Assembly: GCF_000003815.2 (NCBI RefSeq)
Contig: NW_023365717.1
Coordinates: 1 to 38,473, forward strand
Length of the DNA: 38,473 bases
Direction of reading: 5' to 3'
From: Branchiostoma floridae
Lineage: Eukaryota > Chordata > Leptocardii > Amphioxiformes > Branchiostomatidae
The position numbers and the translations under genes are program-made. Under the pieces are notes generated by a model. That model did not search any database. It was not told the DNA's origin and saw only the letters and a list, made by a program, of their open reading frames with translations. Positions 23,001-29,456 of this stretch are shown piece after piece (the first letter of the stretch is position 1; every line of letters starts with the position of its first letter).

Positions 23001-25897
23001 CTTATTTATCATATATCTTTAAGTAAAGAGGGACCAGGAAAGTCAGCTTAGCAATGGTAGCAGAGGGTATACAACTCTATACATTTAGAGTCGCCGGTCC
23101 GGGTCTCTGGTTTCGACAGTGCCCGATTTCCCGGACGTTTTCTGTGCGCTGGGGAGGGCTTTCCAAGATGGGGACGTGTGAGCTGACTCGCCTCCCGGCT
23201 TGCGATGTAGAATATGGCGGACGAGGACGGCTACGACAAAGTCATCGCCCGACTGGACGAGCGCCTCCGGCGTGACGATACAGGAAGACTATGGGAATCA
23301 TTCGTGAACTTTGACAGGTTTCGCCGTAACGTTACCAATGACATGTCGGTGACTGAGTGACTGCATCTACCGATTTTATGTTCTATATCTATGTTCTAAA
23401 CAAGGCGGGCGACTCGACCCTCTTGTTGCTTGTCCGCCGGGTGAATCTCACCCCTGATGAATCGAAACTTGTTCTCGCCGGTCTGGATTGTGCAAAGGAG
23501 GGTTTTCTGATGGTCTTGTAGCGCCCTGTACGTTGGACTCCGGTTCGGACATAATTTTGATGCTTTTTCGATGCCTCGTGTCAAACAAGACATAGCCAAT
23601 GTGGCAGGCATGGAGGTCACGAAATGGAACCGGAAACACACGCCAGCCGGGAAGGGTCGGCGTGCACAGGATTGCGGCGCCCATGAATTCCGTGAATATA
23701 GTTCAGGGTGTTCGGCGGGAACCTGGACATTGTAGCCGGGCCAGATCAAGGAGGGATTTGCGAGAAATGGAGACTCCTGTGCTGTCTTCGCTGTTATGAG
23801 AGAGGTTCGTTCAGACATTTTCTAGACTCCTGCCCAGATGCGACGACAGAGGAGGCCTATACAATAGAGACTGACGCTCAGTTTGCCGAAGGTACAAAGG
23901 TTAATGTTATAGCATACTTGTTAAGAATTCCACAAATATTGTATTACAATGGTGTATGTTTGGAATAGACTTGGTATTTAAAGAAGTCCACATTATCAAC
24001 AGGTGTTGTAGAAGACTTGGTACGAAGTCCGTATTATTGACAAGTTTTGTAGACGACTTGGTAAGAAGTCTACATTATTCATTTATTGATAAGTGTTGTA
24101 CTAGACTTGGTAAAAAGTCCACATTATTAATATGTGTTGTAATAGACTTGGTAAGAAGTCCACATTATTGATAAGTGTTGTACTAGACTTGGTAAGAAGT
24201 CCACATTATTGATAAGTGTTATACTAGACTTGGTAAGAAGTCCACATCATTGACAAATGTTGTAGTAGACTTGGAAAGAAGTCCTATTTATTTACAAGTG
24301 TTATAATTGTAGACTTGGCAAGAAGTCCACAAGTATTGTATTACATTGTTGTGAAGATGGAGAAGTTTAATGTGTAAGAGACTTGGCAAGAAGTCCACAA
24401 GTATAGCATTACAGTGTTGTGAAGATTGTGATGTTTAATGTGTAAGAGTAGTTTAAGAAGTAGTCCATAAGTATTGTAATGGATTGGGTGATAAGAGTGC
24501 ATGGTGAAGAAGAAAAAAAACAATAAGGACACAGGGGAAGTTTGATGAGTATTGCACTGTAATGAAGATAGAGATATAAAGATGAGAAAAGTGTTAATGT
24601 TTGTAATATACTTGGTAAGAAGTCCAAAAGTTTTGTAATACACTGTTGTTGAGAAGAACGGATTGTACGGTCATGCCAACCTTAGATATACTTCTTAATC
24701 TACCACTTTATTTAGTACATGTAGTCTACTTAGTGTAGCAACAACATTTTATATACCTCTCTCTTGTTCTAAAGTTATATTGTCTCTGTAGAAGCTTAGC
24801 ATTCAGTTTATAACTGCAGTTTATGTAATCTTTAAATTATGTAACATTTTTTAGTTCTATAGTTTCTGACAATTTTATACACTGTTAAGTAGATTTCATT
24901 GCTTCAAGTTACTAGTATGTAAAGAAAAGAAAAGGGGAATGTTAGATTACTTAGATTAGAATAGCCTAGTTCCCCCCTCGCCGGACGAATGAAACAGTCC
25001 AGTTTGGAATGTGGTGATGGAGTGATTACCCACGTCACGTGGACTCAGATGTGTGTGTCAGTGAGCTTATTTTTTATATATCCCTAAGTAAAGAGGGACC
25101 AAGAAAGCCAGCTTAGCAAAAGGTTGACGTGAAAAAGTATATTTTTTTGCATTGAGATTGGAGATGGATAGAAATATGCTGTTTTTGCTCATAAGCAAAT
25201 GTTGGCCTTCTAGTTTCTTTCTTTTCTCTCTTTTTTTAATTTTATTTCTTTTTTTCTGTCTTTCTCTTTTCTGTATTAATCTTTTAATTTACTTCTTTTA
25301 TTTTATCCCTCCTCTGAAATCTGCATTGGTAACATATATTTCTGTCTCCAGGTTAGGCTGCGGCTTGGGCTGTACGAAGTCTATTTACGGGACTGGTTGT
25401 CTATTTATTCCCGGGACCACATTTTCGTACAGCGTGTTGAGGATCGTTCTAAAGATCCGTACGAGGCCATGTTAAGCATCTTCTCATTTCTGCAGCTTGG
25501 TTAGTATGTTATTTTAAAATCTTTGGAGTCTAGTACAATGTAGTTTTGGGTTTAGCTTTTAAATTATCAGACAAAGAAGGTTAATCCGTCAATAGCAGGT
25601 AGGTGCGAAGTAATTGATTTAGACTGCCGAAATCATGGATGAGTTGCAAGATAGTGTGTACTGTGCATGTGTAAATTAGAGACTTTGACATACTTTACAG
25701 GACCTGTACTCCAGGGAGAAGACGCCATATTCCGCCAGAATAAGAAGAACGCTCGTAAAAGAGAGTACATTAAGTTAGGTTCGATGCTGCCAGAGACGCG
25801 GCATATTCTGAACGAGTTTTACCGACCGTATAACATCCGACTTGCGGCACTATTAAACGATACTGGATTTCTTTGGCTAGAGAATGAATCTGTCTAA
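7845..25897 (+). CDS. CHST15-like: CHST15-like carbohydrate sulfotransferase (GalNAc4S-6ST family)
   Basis: Predicted Golgi type II membrane sulfotransferase. Known CHST15 transfers sulfate from PAPS to carbon 6 of 4-sulfated GalNAc in chondroitin/dermatan sulfate, making the E unit. Eight exons join in phase: 7845-8081, 8711-8847, 15518-15657, 15879-15992, 17008-17161, 20992-21154, 25352-25499, 25701-25897, giving 429 residues plus stop. Visible parts: a hydrophobic anchor at about residues 10-27; FLPDYKNPCWFEK at 88-100; the 5'-PSB loop in CLPYVYIIGQPKCGTTD (126-142); KEPHWWTRRRF in exon C; EASASTLWDN (210-219); the 3'-PB motif RNPTERLYSEY (256-266); VRLRLGLYEVYLRDWLS; and the end block FYRPYNIRLA. 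N-glycosylation sequons stand at N68, N117 and N296. Vertebrate CHST15 is about 560 residues, so an N-terminal cytoplasmic segment and start codon are missing; no in-frame ATG exists before the stop at 7815. I see no frameshift or lost catalytic residue. Substrate specificity is inferred from family only. Confidence 0.9.
8082..8710 (+). repeat. Intron A with degenerate CRE-rich MITE
   Basis: About 8262-8650 resembles the CRE-rich MITEs at 9923 and 33168. It has CATAACGCCGGGACGG-TTAGAGCC near its left end, TTGTCATGGCAAC in the middle, and ATGCTAATTTGATGACGTCATC near 8505-8526. No terminal inverted repeats survive. The intron is bounded by GTAAGT at 8082 and TAG at 8708-8710. Confidence 0.5.
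8711..8847 (+). CDS. CHST15-like: CHST15-like exon B: conserved stem/cap
   Basis: The exon starts after GTCGTAG at 8710 and reads IFSALPEEFLPDYKNPCWFE, a block conserved in CHST15 proteins. It ends with SRLR before GTAAAA, two bases into an arginine codon. A competing acceptor at TTTTCAG (8720) was rejected because it puts the conserved block out of frame with exon A. It has a KENGT sequon at N117. The donor is followed only 14 bases later by the target site of a transposon. Confidence 0.88.
8865..9917. mobile_element. Non-autonomous DNA transposon (MITE), 1,053 bp
   Basis: The inverted ends start AGCCCCGGTCACA (8865) and finish TGTGACCGGGGCT (9917). With one or two mismatches the inverted match extends about 37 bp, through GCGCGTACGATTCCTTRCGAT. 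It is flanked by ATA on both sides (8862-8864, 9918-9920), consistent with a 3-bp target duplication. There is no transposase frame. A second copy of the left-end motif (AGCCGTGGTCACAAAGCGCG) begins at 8976, and CGTACGAT/TGCGATGC words recur throughout. The superfamily is uncertain: a 3-bp duplication suggests Harbinger-like, but that is inference. Confidence 0.8.
9923..10761. mobile_element. CRE-rich MITE, copy 1
   Basis: The left end GCCATTCAGACGGGGGG and the right end CCCGTTCTGAGTAGGG are imperfect inverted repeats. The interior aligns with the copy at 33168-34122: ATAACGCCAGAACGGCTTA..AGAGCCACCAAAT near 9975, AACATGGCGGACCGT near 10283, and GATGACGTCAACAA near 10258. It abuts the 1,053-bp MITE with only five bases between. 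No transposase is encoded; short frames such as 10285-10485 are incidental. Confidence 0.72.
10913..11075. repeat. Imperfect (CA)n microsatellite
   Basis: An interrupted ACACAC tract lies in the large intron between exons B and C. Minus-strand frames rich in Cys-Val are simply its translation. Confidence 0.9.
11092..11700 (+). repeat. Dispersed repeat, tandem pair
   Basis: Two related units begin at about 11092 and 11455. Each has AAGGCCGACATTTGCTT, then GCATATTTCA, CCTGCGCAA-AATGGAACAT and GATTCCAGGTCAAAAC. Part of the same repeat (GATTCCAGGTCAAAACGGAG to TTATTAGAATCGCG) recurs at about 34127-34252, and weaker matches stand near 12089 and 16342. There are no coding frames. The family is unknown. 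Confidence 0.6.
11701..12701. other. Intronic, nothing assigned
   Basis: This lies inside the intron between exons B and C. A short internal repeat (GTGGCCACTATAGACAG then GTGGTCGCTATAGAGA, near 12154-12186) is visible. No exon or mobile element could be supported. Confidence 0.4.
12702..14300 (+). repeat. Tandem duplication, two units, unit 1 interrupted by a SINE
   Basis: Unit 1 (about 12702-13619) and unit 2 (about 13620-14300) align in order. Shared blocks are GACCGTCAA (12703, 13621), AAGTGACTGCT (12895, 13806), the GC-rich GGGGCTTCGCCCC / CCCCTGGACCCYGCCGGG block, TATGAATAT (about 13112, 14029), AAATTTCCCCTCARAAAAGT (13480, 14119) and GGTACAGGGGG (13591, 14254). The units are about 680 bp apart from a 230-bp SINE plus target duplication present only in unit 1. 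The repeat is noncoding. Confidence 0.75.
13157..13375 (-). mobile_element. tRNA-derived SINE
   Basis: On the minus strand the head reads GGGCGTGGCGTAACTGG, then TAGAGCG, a tRNA box A, and later GAGTTCGATTCCCACC, a box B with one change from the consensus. A body containing CTTGGGAAAGGCACTTTACA follows. The element is flanked by a perfect 11-bp direct repeat GATCATTAATT (13146-13156 and 13376-13386), the mark of LINE-driven insertion. It cannot be a tRNA gene because it has no anticodon arm or acceptor pairing of the right form and it carries the SINE body. Box A and B would be an internal RNA polymerase III promoter. Confidence 0.88.
14301..15320. other. Intronic, nothing assigned
   Basis: AT-rich sequence of the intron between exons B and C. 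I see no exon, no inverted or long terminal repeat and no coding motif. Confidence 0.45.
15321..15499 (+). repeat. (ACTC)n microsatellite next to a splice acceptor
   Basis: A tract of about 180 bp made of ACTC/ACTN units, perfect in the first part and degenerating after about 15370. It ends 18 bases before exon C of the sulfotransferase gene. The long LTHSLTHS frames it produces are artefacts. Confidence 0.95.
15518..15657 (+). CDS. CHST15-like: CHST15-like exon C: PAPS 5'-phosphosulfate loop
   Basis: The acceptor GTTTCCAG ends at 15517. The first base completes the arginine split with exon B, restoring RLRCLPYVYIIGQPKCGTTD, the family's 5'-PSB signature with the catalytic Lys in QPKCGTT. 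The exon goes on through HPDVVKGRGKEPHWWTRRRF and ends one base into a Gly codon before GTAAAT. All expected residues of the motif are present. Confidence 0.93.
15879..15992 (+). CDS. CHST15-like: CHST15-like exon D
   Basis: The acceptor TCTCCTTCAG ends at 15878. The exon reads GFDKYLDYFNEAALKIVSRI and ends NHDVIT plus one base, before GTAGAA. The YLDYF block corresponds to the conserved YLDLFD region of CHST15. Both junctions are phase 1, matching exons C and E. Confidence 0.88.
15993..17007. other. Intron D, nothing assigned
   Basis: Bounded by GTAGAA and GTACAGTAG. It holds an AT-rich stretch, a weak match to the 11092 repeat near 16342, and a segment with recurring AATACG words (about 16650-16845). 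No gene is seen. Confidence 0.45.
17008..17161 (+). CDS. CHST15-like: CHST15-like exon E: PAPS 3'-phosphate motif
   Basis: The acceptor TACAGTAG ends at 17007. The first two bases complete E210, giving EASASTLWDNDHW, the block that in CHST15 reads EASASTMWDN. The exon continues to AVQPNARFIVTLRNPTER, where R-N-P-T-E-R is the 3'-PB motif; the final Arg is split with exon F. The human protein has Asp where this one has Asn after the first Arg of that motif. Confidence 0.92.
17162..19126. other. Intron E, left part; homopolymer C run
   Basis: The intron starts GTAAAC at 17162. It contains an 18-base C run (17843-17860) and a GC/CpG-richer section (about 18180-19110) with repeated CGTACG and CTCGC words that looks like transposon debris but has no termini I could pair. 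No exon is supported. Confidence 0.4.
19127..19580 (+). mobile_element. CRE-rich MITE, 5'-truncated copy
   Basis: It aligns with the right half of the copy at 33168-34122: AATGAATGTATTTAGTCTAT near 19128, TGACGTCATTGATGTTG near 19249, TGCACTTGCTGTTACATTTT, and TTTTCTGAGAATT near 19339. It ends with the terminal motif CCCGGTCTGAATAG (19567-19580). The left half is missing. Confidence 0.7.
19581..20991. other. Intron E, right part
   Basis: AT-rich. Two similar segments with CTTTCTTTCCACAGCCGCT-like words (about 20210 and 20368) suggest a local duplication of some 150 bp. It ends in TCTCCTTACAG at 20991. No gene is seen. Confidence 0.4.
20992..21154 (+). CDS. CHST15-like: CHST15-like exon F
   Basis: The first base completes R261, giving RLYSEYLYFRQPEKSVTNFH, which continues the 3'-PB region (RLYSDYLYF in CHST15). 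It includes NCLRNYSVRSCAYRR, with the conserved pair of cysteines and an N-Y-S sequon. It ends VEGN in phase 0 before GTAAGT. Confidence 0.93.
21155..22874. other. Intron F, left part
   Basis: AT-rich intron sequence up to the LTR retrotransposon. Two minus-strand frames of about 73 codons (22146-22370, 22456-22677) have no recognisable motif. Nothing else could be assigned. Confidence 0.45.
22880..23053 (+). repeat. 5' long terminal repeat
   Basis: Starts TG and ends CA. It carries TTATTTATCATATATCTTTA, a possible TATA region, near its 3' third. It is about 90% like the 3' copy; the 3' copy has a 4-5 base insertion forming CACGTCACGTGG. The mismatch level means the insertion is not brand new. 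Confidence 0.93.
23055..23066 (+). other. tRNA-iMet primer-binding site
   Basis: TGGTAGCAGAGG matches the reverse complement of the initiator Met tRNA 3' end, including the CCA-derived TGG, for 12 bases. It starts one base after the LTR. Confidence 0.85.
23214..23360 (+). CDS. Short acidic/basic frame, possible Gag remnant
   Basis: A 48-codon frame with a proper ATG reads MADEDGYDKVIARLDERLRR and ends MSVTE. It is highly charged and helix-prone. Its position just after the primer-binding site is where gag starts in LTR elements. Nothing in the sequence itself matches a known Gag well enough to name it. Further open pieces downstream (about 23397-23520 in one frame, 23578-23733 in another) may be parts of the same broken frame. 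Confidence 0.4.
   Translation: MADEDGYDKVIARLDERLRRDDTGRLWESFVNFDRFRRNVTNDMSVTE
23699..23968 (+). pseudogene. Open fragment with zinc-knuckle-like cysteines
   Basis: The frame between stops contains CEKWRLLCCLRCYERGSFRH then FLDSC. The pattern C-x2-C-x7-H-x4-C resembles, but does not equal, the retroviral zinc knuckle C-x2-C-x4-H-x4-C. The region before it is broken by stops. It may be a degenerate nucleocapsid end of Gag. Spacing is wrong by three residues, so this is tentative. Confidence 0.3.
23960..24640 (+). repeat. Minisatellite of about 41-bp period inside the LTR element
   Basis: Around ten diverged units share AGACTTGGTAAGAAGTCCAC followed by an AT-rich spacer and GTGTTGTA. The central units (about 24091-24260) keep a 41-bp period; outer ones vary in length (45-70 bp). 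It occupies the part of the interior where pol would normally be. Confidence 0.85.
24921..24939 (+). other. Polypurine tract
   Basis: AAAGAAAAGAAAAGGGGAA directly before the TG of the 3' LTR, the usual primer for plus-strand DNA synthesis. Confidence 0.85.
24940..25118 (+). repeat. 3' long terminal repeat
   Basis: 179 bp, same TG and CA ends as the 5' copy, followed by the AAAGG target duplication. Confidence 0.93.
25352..25499 (+). CDS. CHST15-like: CHST15-like exon G
   Basis: The acceptor TCTGTCTCCAG ends at 25351. The exon reads VRLRLGLYEVYLRDWLSIYS, then FVQRVEDRSKDPYEAMLSIF and SFLQLG. It lines up with VRLQVGLYAVYLLDWLSVF and the RLEDH block of CHST15. It enters in phase 0 and leaves in phase 1 before GTTAGT, both fitting its neighbours. 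Confidence 0.92.
25701..25897 (+). CDS. CHST15-like: CHST15-like exon H: C-terminus
   Basis: The acceptor ACTTTACAG ends at 25700; the intron before it is only 201 bp. The exon begins PVLQGEDAIF and carries KKNARKREYIKLGSMLPET, then ILNEFYRPYNIRLAALL and FLWLENESV with stop TAA at 25895-25897. FYRPYNIRLA is the conserved C-terminal block (FYRPFNARLA in CHST15), so the protein ends where the family does. Confidence 0.92.
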
Positions 25898-26096
25898 GAT
25901 GATCGATATCAAAACGTTGTGCTGAATAACCAGCATTAGATTAATAGATTTTCCAGACGTAATATGAAAAAGGAAGGCAAAAGATAGCCAGATAGTAATC
26001 CATTAATGTCATGTGACGGTCAGTCGTCAAGAATTAAAAACATTATATGAGTCTTTATGGTTTTTGGGGGGTATCGAGCAACAGTATGTTGTTCGC

Positions 26097-26191
26097 AATA
26101 AAATCCCTTGTTAAATATTTAATCTGAAATGCGATTTCAAGTGGCTTCAATGCTAACTTTTAACTGAAGGAACTAGTATACATGAAATAAA
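26097..26191 (+). promoter_or_regulatory. Candidate polyadenylation signals
   Basis: AATAAA occurs at 26097-26102 and 26186-26191, 200-295 bases after the sulfotransferase stop codon. Either would give a short 3' UTR. Which one is used cannot be told from sequence. Confidence 0.5.
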
Positions 26192-27543
26192 ACATTGAGT
26201 GACAATCATTTACACATGCATTACATATGTTTTTTTTGTTCTCCTGTCAATTGGACAAATGAGGACGCAGACAGGCGTTATTTTGCCTGTTTGCCTGACC
26301 TGCACATGACTTTTTATGGTTATGGATGGGTGTGCAACTCCTTCTCCACCCTCTCGTCTACTGGTGCACTTAGTCTCACAGGGGCAACTGTATGCAACGT
26401 GTGAGGCGGCTCCAGCAGATGCAGCTTTGTTCGGAGTATCCGTCTCCTAGCAGGACTTCCGACCATGTATGTAAGGGGTTCCTCCTATATAGCTACCCCC
26501 GACTGCCATGGCGGGTGCCGCTCATGCCCGAACATGCCCCTAAGGTCTGTCTCGGCCACGAAGCCTCACCAAGCCACATGAAATATGTACAAACAACACA
26601 ATCTGCATTTCTTTAAAACAACTTATAATTAGCGATAAGGAAAGAATATCATATCAGAGATCTTTTAATGCTTGTCTACTTACACGTTTAACTACAAAGT
26701 CATGTCGTTTTGTGGATGAAATATTGGTTTCAAGTGTCTGAATGACATGTAGTGGAACGACTAACAGAACAGGTTTGTTCCGGCGATATCATTTATGTGA
26801 GCTATTTGACAGTGATGACTAGGTCGTCAGGCTGGCTGCAGTTCTAGAGCGCATAGTAAAGCAGATAGTGGGAGACAGAGGGTGGACTACGGTAGCCAGT
26901 TTATTTCCATAACATGTAGACTAGCACAGGGTTCCAGTTCATTCTTAGCCTGGCAGTAAGTGTTGTAGTGCTGCATGAAATGTCGCCTTGTAAGATGGGT
27001 GAAAATGCATTTTTGAAGACTTCGTTTAGGTACTCATCATATCATGTAGATGCTCTGAGAAGCCCCAGACAGCCCAAGATCAAACAGATAACTGTAATTA
27101 GTCTGCTATTGTTGTGTAATAAGTGTCAGCAAGATGTCATTCTATGCATTGCTATTTGATGAACTGATGTTGACAATAGCTACAGACCCAATAGCAGGTA
27201 CATGTAATGACTAACCCCAGGGCTTTCTTTAGGCAATTGTCTAGCTGTGTGTCTGGAAGAACAGAACAGAATAGATTTACGAGGCAGGAGTTGATCAGAG
27301 AGGCAACCAGAGAGTCGGACATGTAGCCATAGACTGCTTGCCTTACGGAGTCTCCTGTGCTTAGTGTACGGAAAAACCCTGTCTCTGTGTCTGTTTTGTT
27401 ATCCCCGATGTGTCAGTCTTCCGCCGATTTAGAAAAGAACCTGGGTTTTAACCTCTGTGACATTCTGTACGAAAGACATTTCCGTGTAGAGATAGAGCGT
27501 AATCACTGCAAAGCTAACGTCATCATAAAGGTAACATGTTGCC
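26192..27543. other. Intergenic, nothing firmly assigned
   Basis: No recognised element. An open stretch at about 27357-27532 could be read as an exon (… ADLEKNLGFNLCDILYERHF …) with a GTAACA donor at 27533 and a possible CAG acceptor near 27418, but it matches no family I know. Confidence 0.35.
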
Positions 27544-27547
27544 TTAA

Positions 27548-28050
27548 CCCTCAAGCACCCGACCTTTTTTTGCGACTAAAATGACCGAGTGGGGTCCAAA
27601 ACCCCAAAATGTTTGTTCATAAAATCTTAATTCCAATTCCTATCGGTGATCATTGTACATACATTTCTTCGTCAATGTAAGAGGCATTTTTTGAGATGTT
27701 AAAGTATTAAGATATTCTAACTTATCATATTAATTTATGCAAGAGATTAAAAGGAACAGTTTTGCACAAAACCTATTCTGACCAGAGAGGGGAATTTTGA
27801 GGCCTTCATCAACTTTTTTGGCGTATAACTCATGAATAAGTAGAGCTAAAGCCACGAAACTTGGTAATCTAACAAAAACCTGGACTGAACACAGACTTTC
27901 TTTATAGTTTCCACAGTATTGTATCAATCTTCCTAAAAAGCGTAGGAGAAGGTACAGCAGATATTGACTGACAAATTCACGGAGGGAATTTTTCTTCAGA
28001 TCAAAAATGTTCAAATCGCACTTCAAAGTTGGCGCCTGGGTGTTTGAGGG
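27548..28050. mobile_element. piggyBac-like MITE, complete, 503 bp
   Basis: Flanked by TTAA on both sides (27544-27547, 28051-28054). The termini CCCTCAAGCACCC and GGGTGTTTGAGGG are inverted repeats matching at 12 of 13 bases. TTAA target sites and a CCCT start are the hallmark of piggyBac elements. There is no transposase. It matches the copy at 6037-6975 at both ends but lacks about 460 bp of its middle. Confidence 0.88.
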
Positions 28051-28054
28051 TTAA

Positions 28055-29456
28055 TAATGGTGAAAAAAAAGTAACGACCTTGGCAATGAATAAGTTATAT
28101 AGATACGTGAACATCGGAGTGATCAAATAAGAGGGAGAATATCTCACAATGGCGATCACACGAGAACATGAACCACAACTTGGACTTAGCTTGCCTTTGT
28201 GTAATTTAACATATACATAGTAAGGATGACGGAAAACGGCATCAAAAGGATCAAAACGATTTTGTTTTACATAAGAACAAATCCTCAAAGTCTTAGACAA
28301 ATACTTAAGCAATTAAACATACCTATTGGACTCCATTCAATGTTCAATATCGAGGGGCGATGTCACAAAGATGGACGGCTTCTCTTACAACTCAGAGCTC
28401 ACAACTGGGAATGGTTACAGACAGGAGTTGGTTATCACCAACCAAAAATGCGCACAAAGCACCATGGTAGTTCCCTCGATCCACCTCTGGCTATATACAT
28501 CACTAAATGGTCGTCATATCAGTAGGTCTAAGTTGTAGACTTGCATATCAAACTTAAATTCATAACAGAACGTAGATGAGCTTAGCATGCACCACTCAGG
28601 AGCTCAAACTGTACTCACATATCTACTGAATCCACCAAGAGTTCAATGTGTGAGCATAATGCTTTCAAGTTTCCATAGAGACAGATTCTCTCAAAATTCC
28701 AACTTAGCTCAAAAGCTATTAGAAAAAACAATGAGACCATACAGTATATGTTTAGTTAACAGGTGAACATAAGTGTCTAAAATTCATATGTTCTCGGATA
28801 ATTCAGGAAAGGGCTGGGCGGGAAATATGACCGTGCTCAGGGAAAGATAAGCCACGAATAACCTACATGGGAGATTGGGAAAGGTAATGTGGTAAATAGG
28901 GTCAGAAGGATCAACATCAGGCTAGGGGCTCTGGAAAGACTCGTAGCCGTTGTTCTCTGGCAACCAGGGTAGAAACATCGGGTGCAGCTCTGACGTCGAG
29001 ACTCAAGATCCAGGATGATAATCTTTACGGCAGCGACAGTTTCTGACTGAAAATAACCAAGAAACCTACTAATAATTGTACTAATAACCATACTAAATCC
29101 ACACACGTACATGTACAAGGACGGGACGAAGCAATTTAAGGGAACCCAGTAAAGTACCCTGGTTACTAGAGGTCAGTGTTCAGCAGCAAGAGTCTTTCCC
29201 GAGCCTCTAGCAACATGCCCCATAAATCGAGTTAGCAGGCCCCGGGAGTTACGCGGTATAACTACATTGGCCGGCTTGCGCTTCGCCCTTGAGGACCCCA
29301 ACAAACTCCTCGGGTGAGCGGAGCAGTACTAAATCCACATAGTCAGGCCTCCTATGATTTAACTATGACTTAGACCTGTTATGAGGAACTCTTCACCCCA
29401 GGGCTGCCTATTTTTTATAAGAATTTAACGGCTTTTATACGAGTTTAGAGAGAACT
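28055..29456. other. Intergenic, nothing assigned
   Basis: Short frames on both strands (for example 28226-28525) lack family motifs. The part near 28840-29440 is more GC-rich and could be old repeat DNA. I see no termini. Confidence 0.4.

Larger units (their letters stand above)
22880..25118 (+). mobile_element. Complete non-autonomous LTR retrotransposon, 2,239 bp
   Basis: Two LTRs (22880-23053, 174 bp; 24940-25118, 179 bp) both begin TGTTAGATTACTTAG and end CAGCTTAGCA. The element is flanked by AAAGG on both sides (22875-22879, 25119-25123), a 5-bp target duplication. One base after the 5' LTR is a primer-binding site, TGGTAGCAGAGG (23055-23066), complementary to the 3' end of eukaryotic initiator tRNA-Met. 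A polypurine tract (24921-24939) precedes the 3' LTR. The 1.9-kb interior has no protease, reverse transcriptase or integrase motif, so it would need enzymes from a partner element. It sits in intron F of the sulfotransferase gene in the same orientation. Confidence 0.93.

Noticed and set aside
23396-23818. 140-codon minus-strand frame inside the LTR element
   Set aside because: The element's ends, primer site and polypurine tract define the plus strand as sense, and the peptide has no recognisable motif.
23960-24640. CRISPR-like array of regular repeats
   Set aside because: The spacers are themselves repeated and AT-rich, and the array is inside a eukaryotic LTR retrotransposon, so it is a minisatellite.
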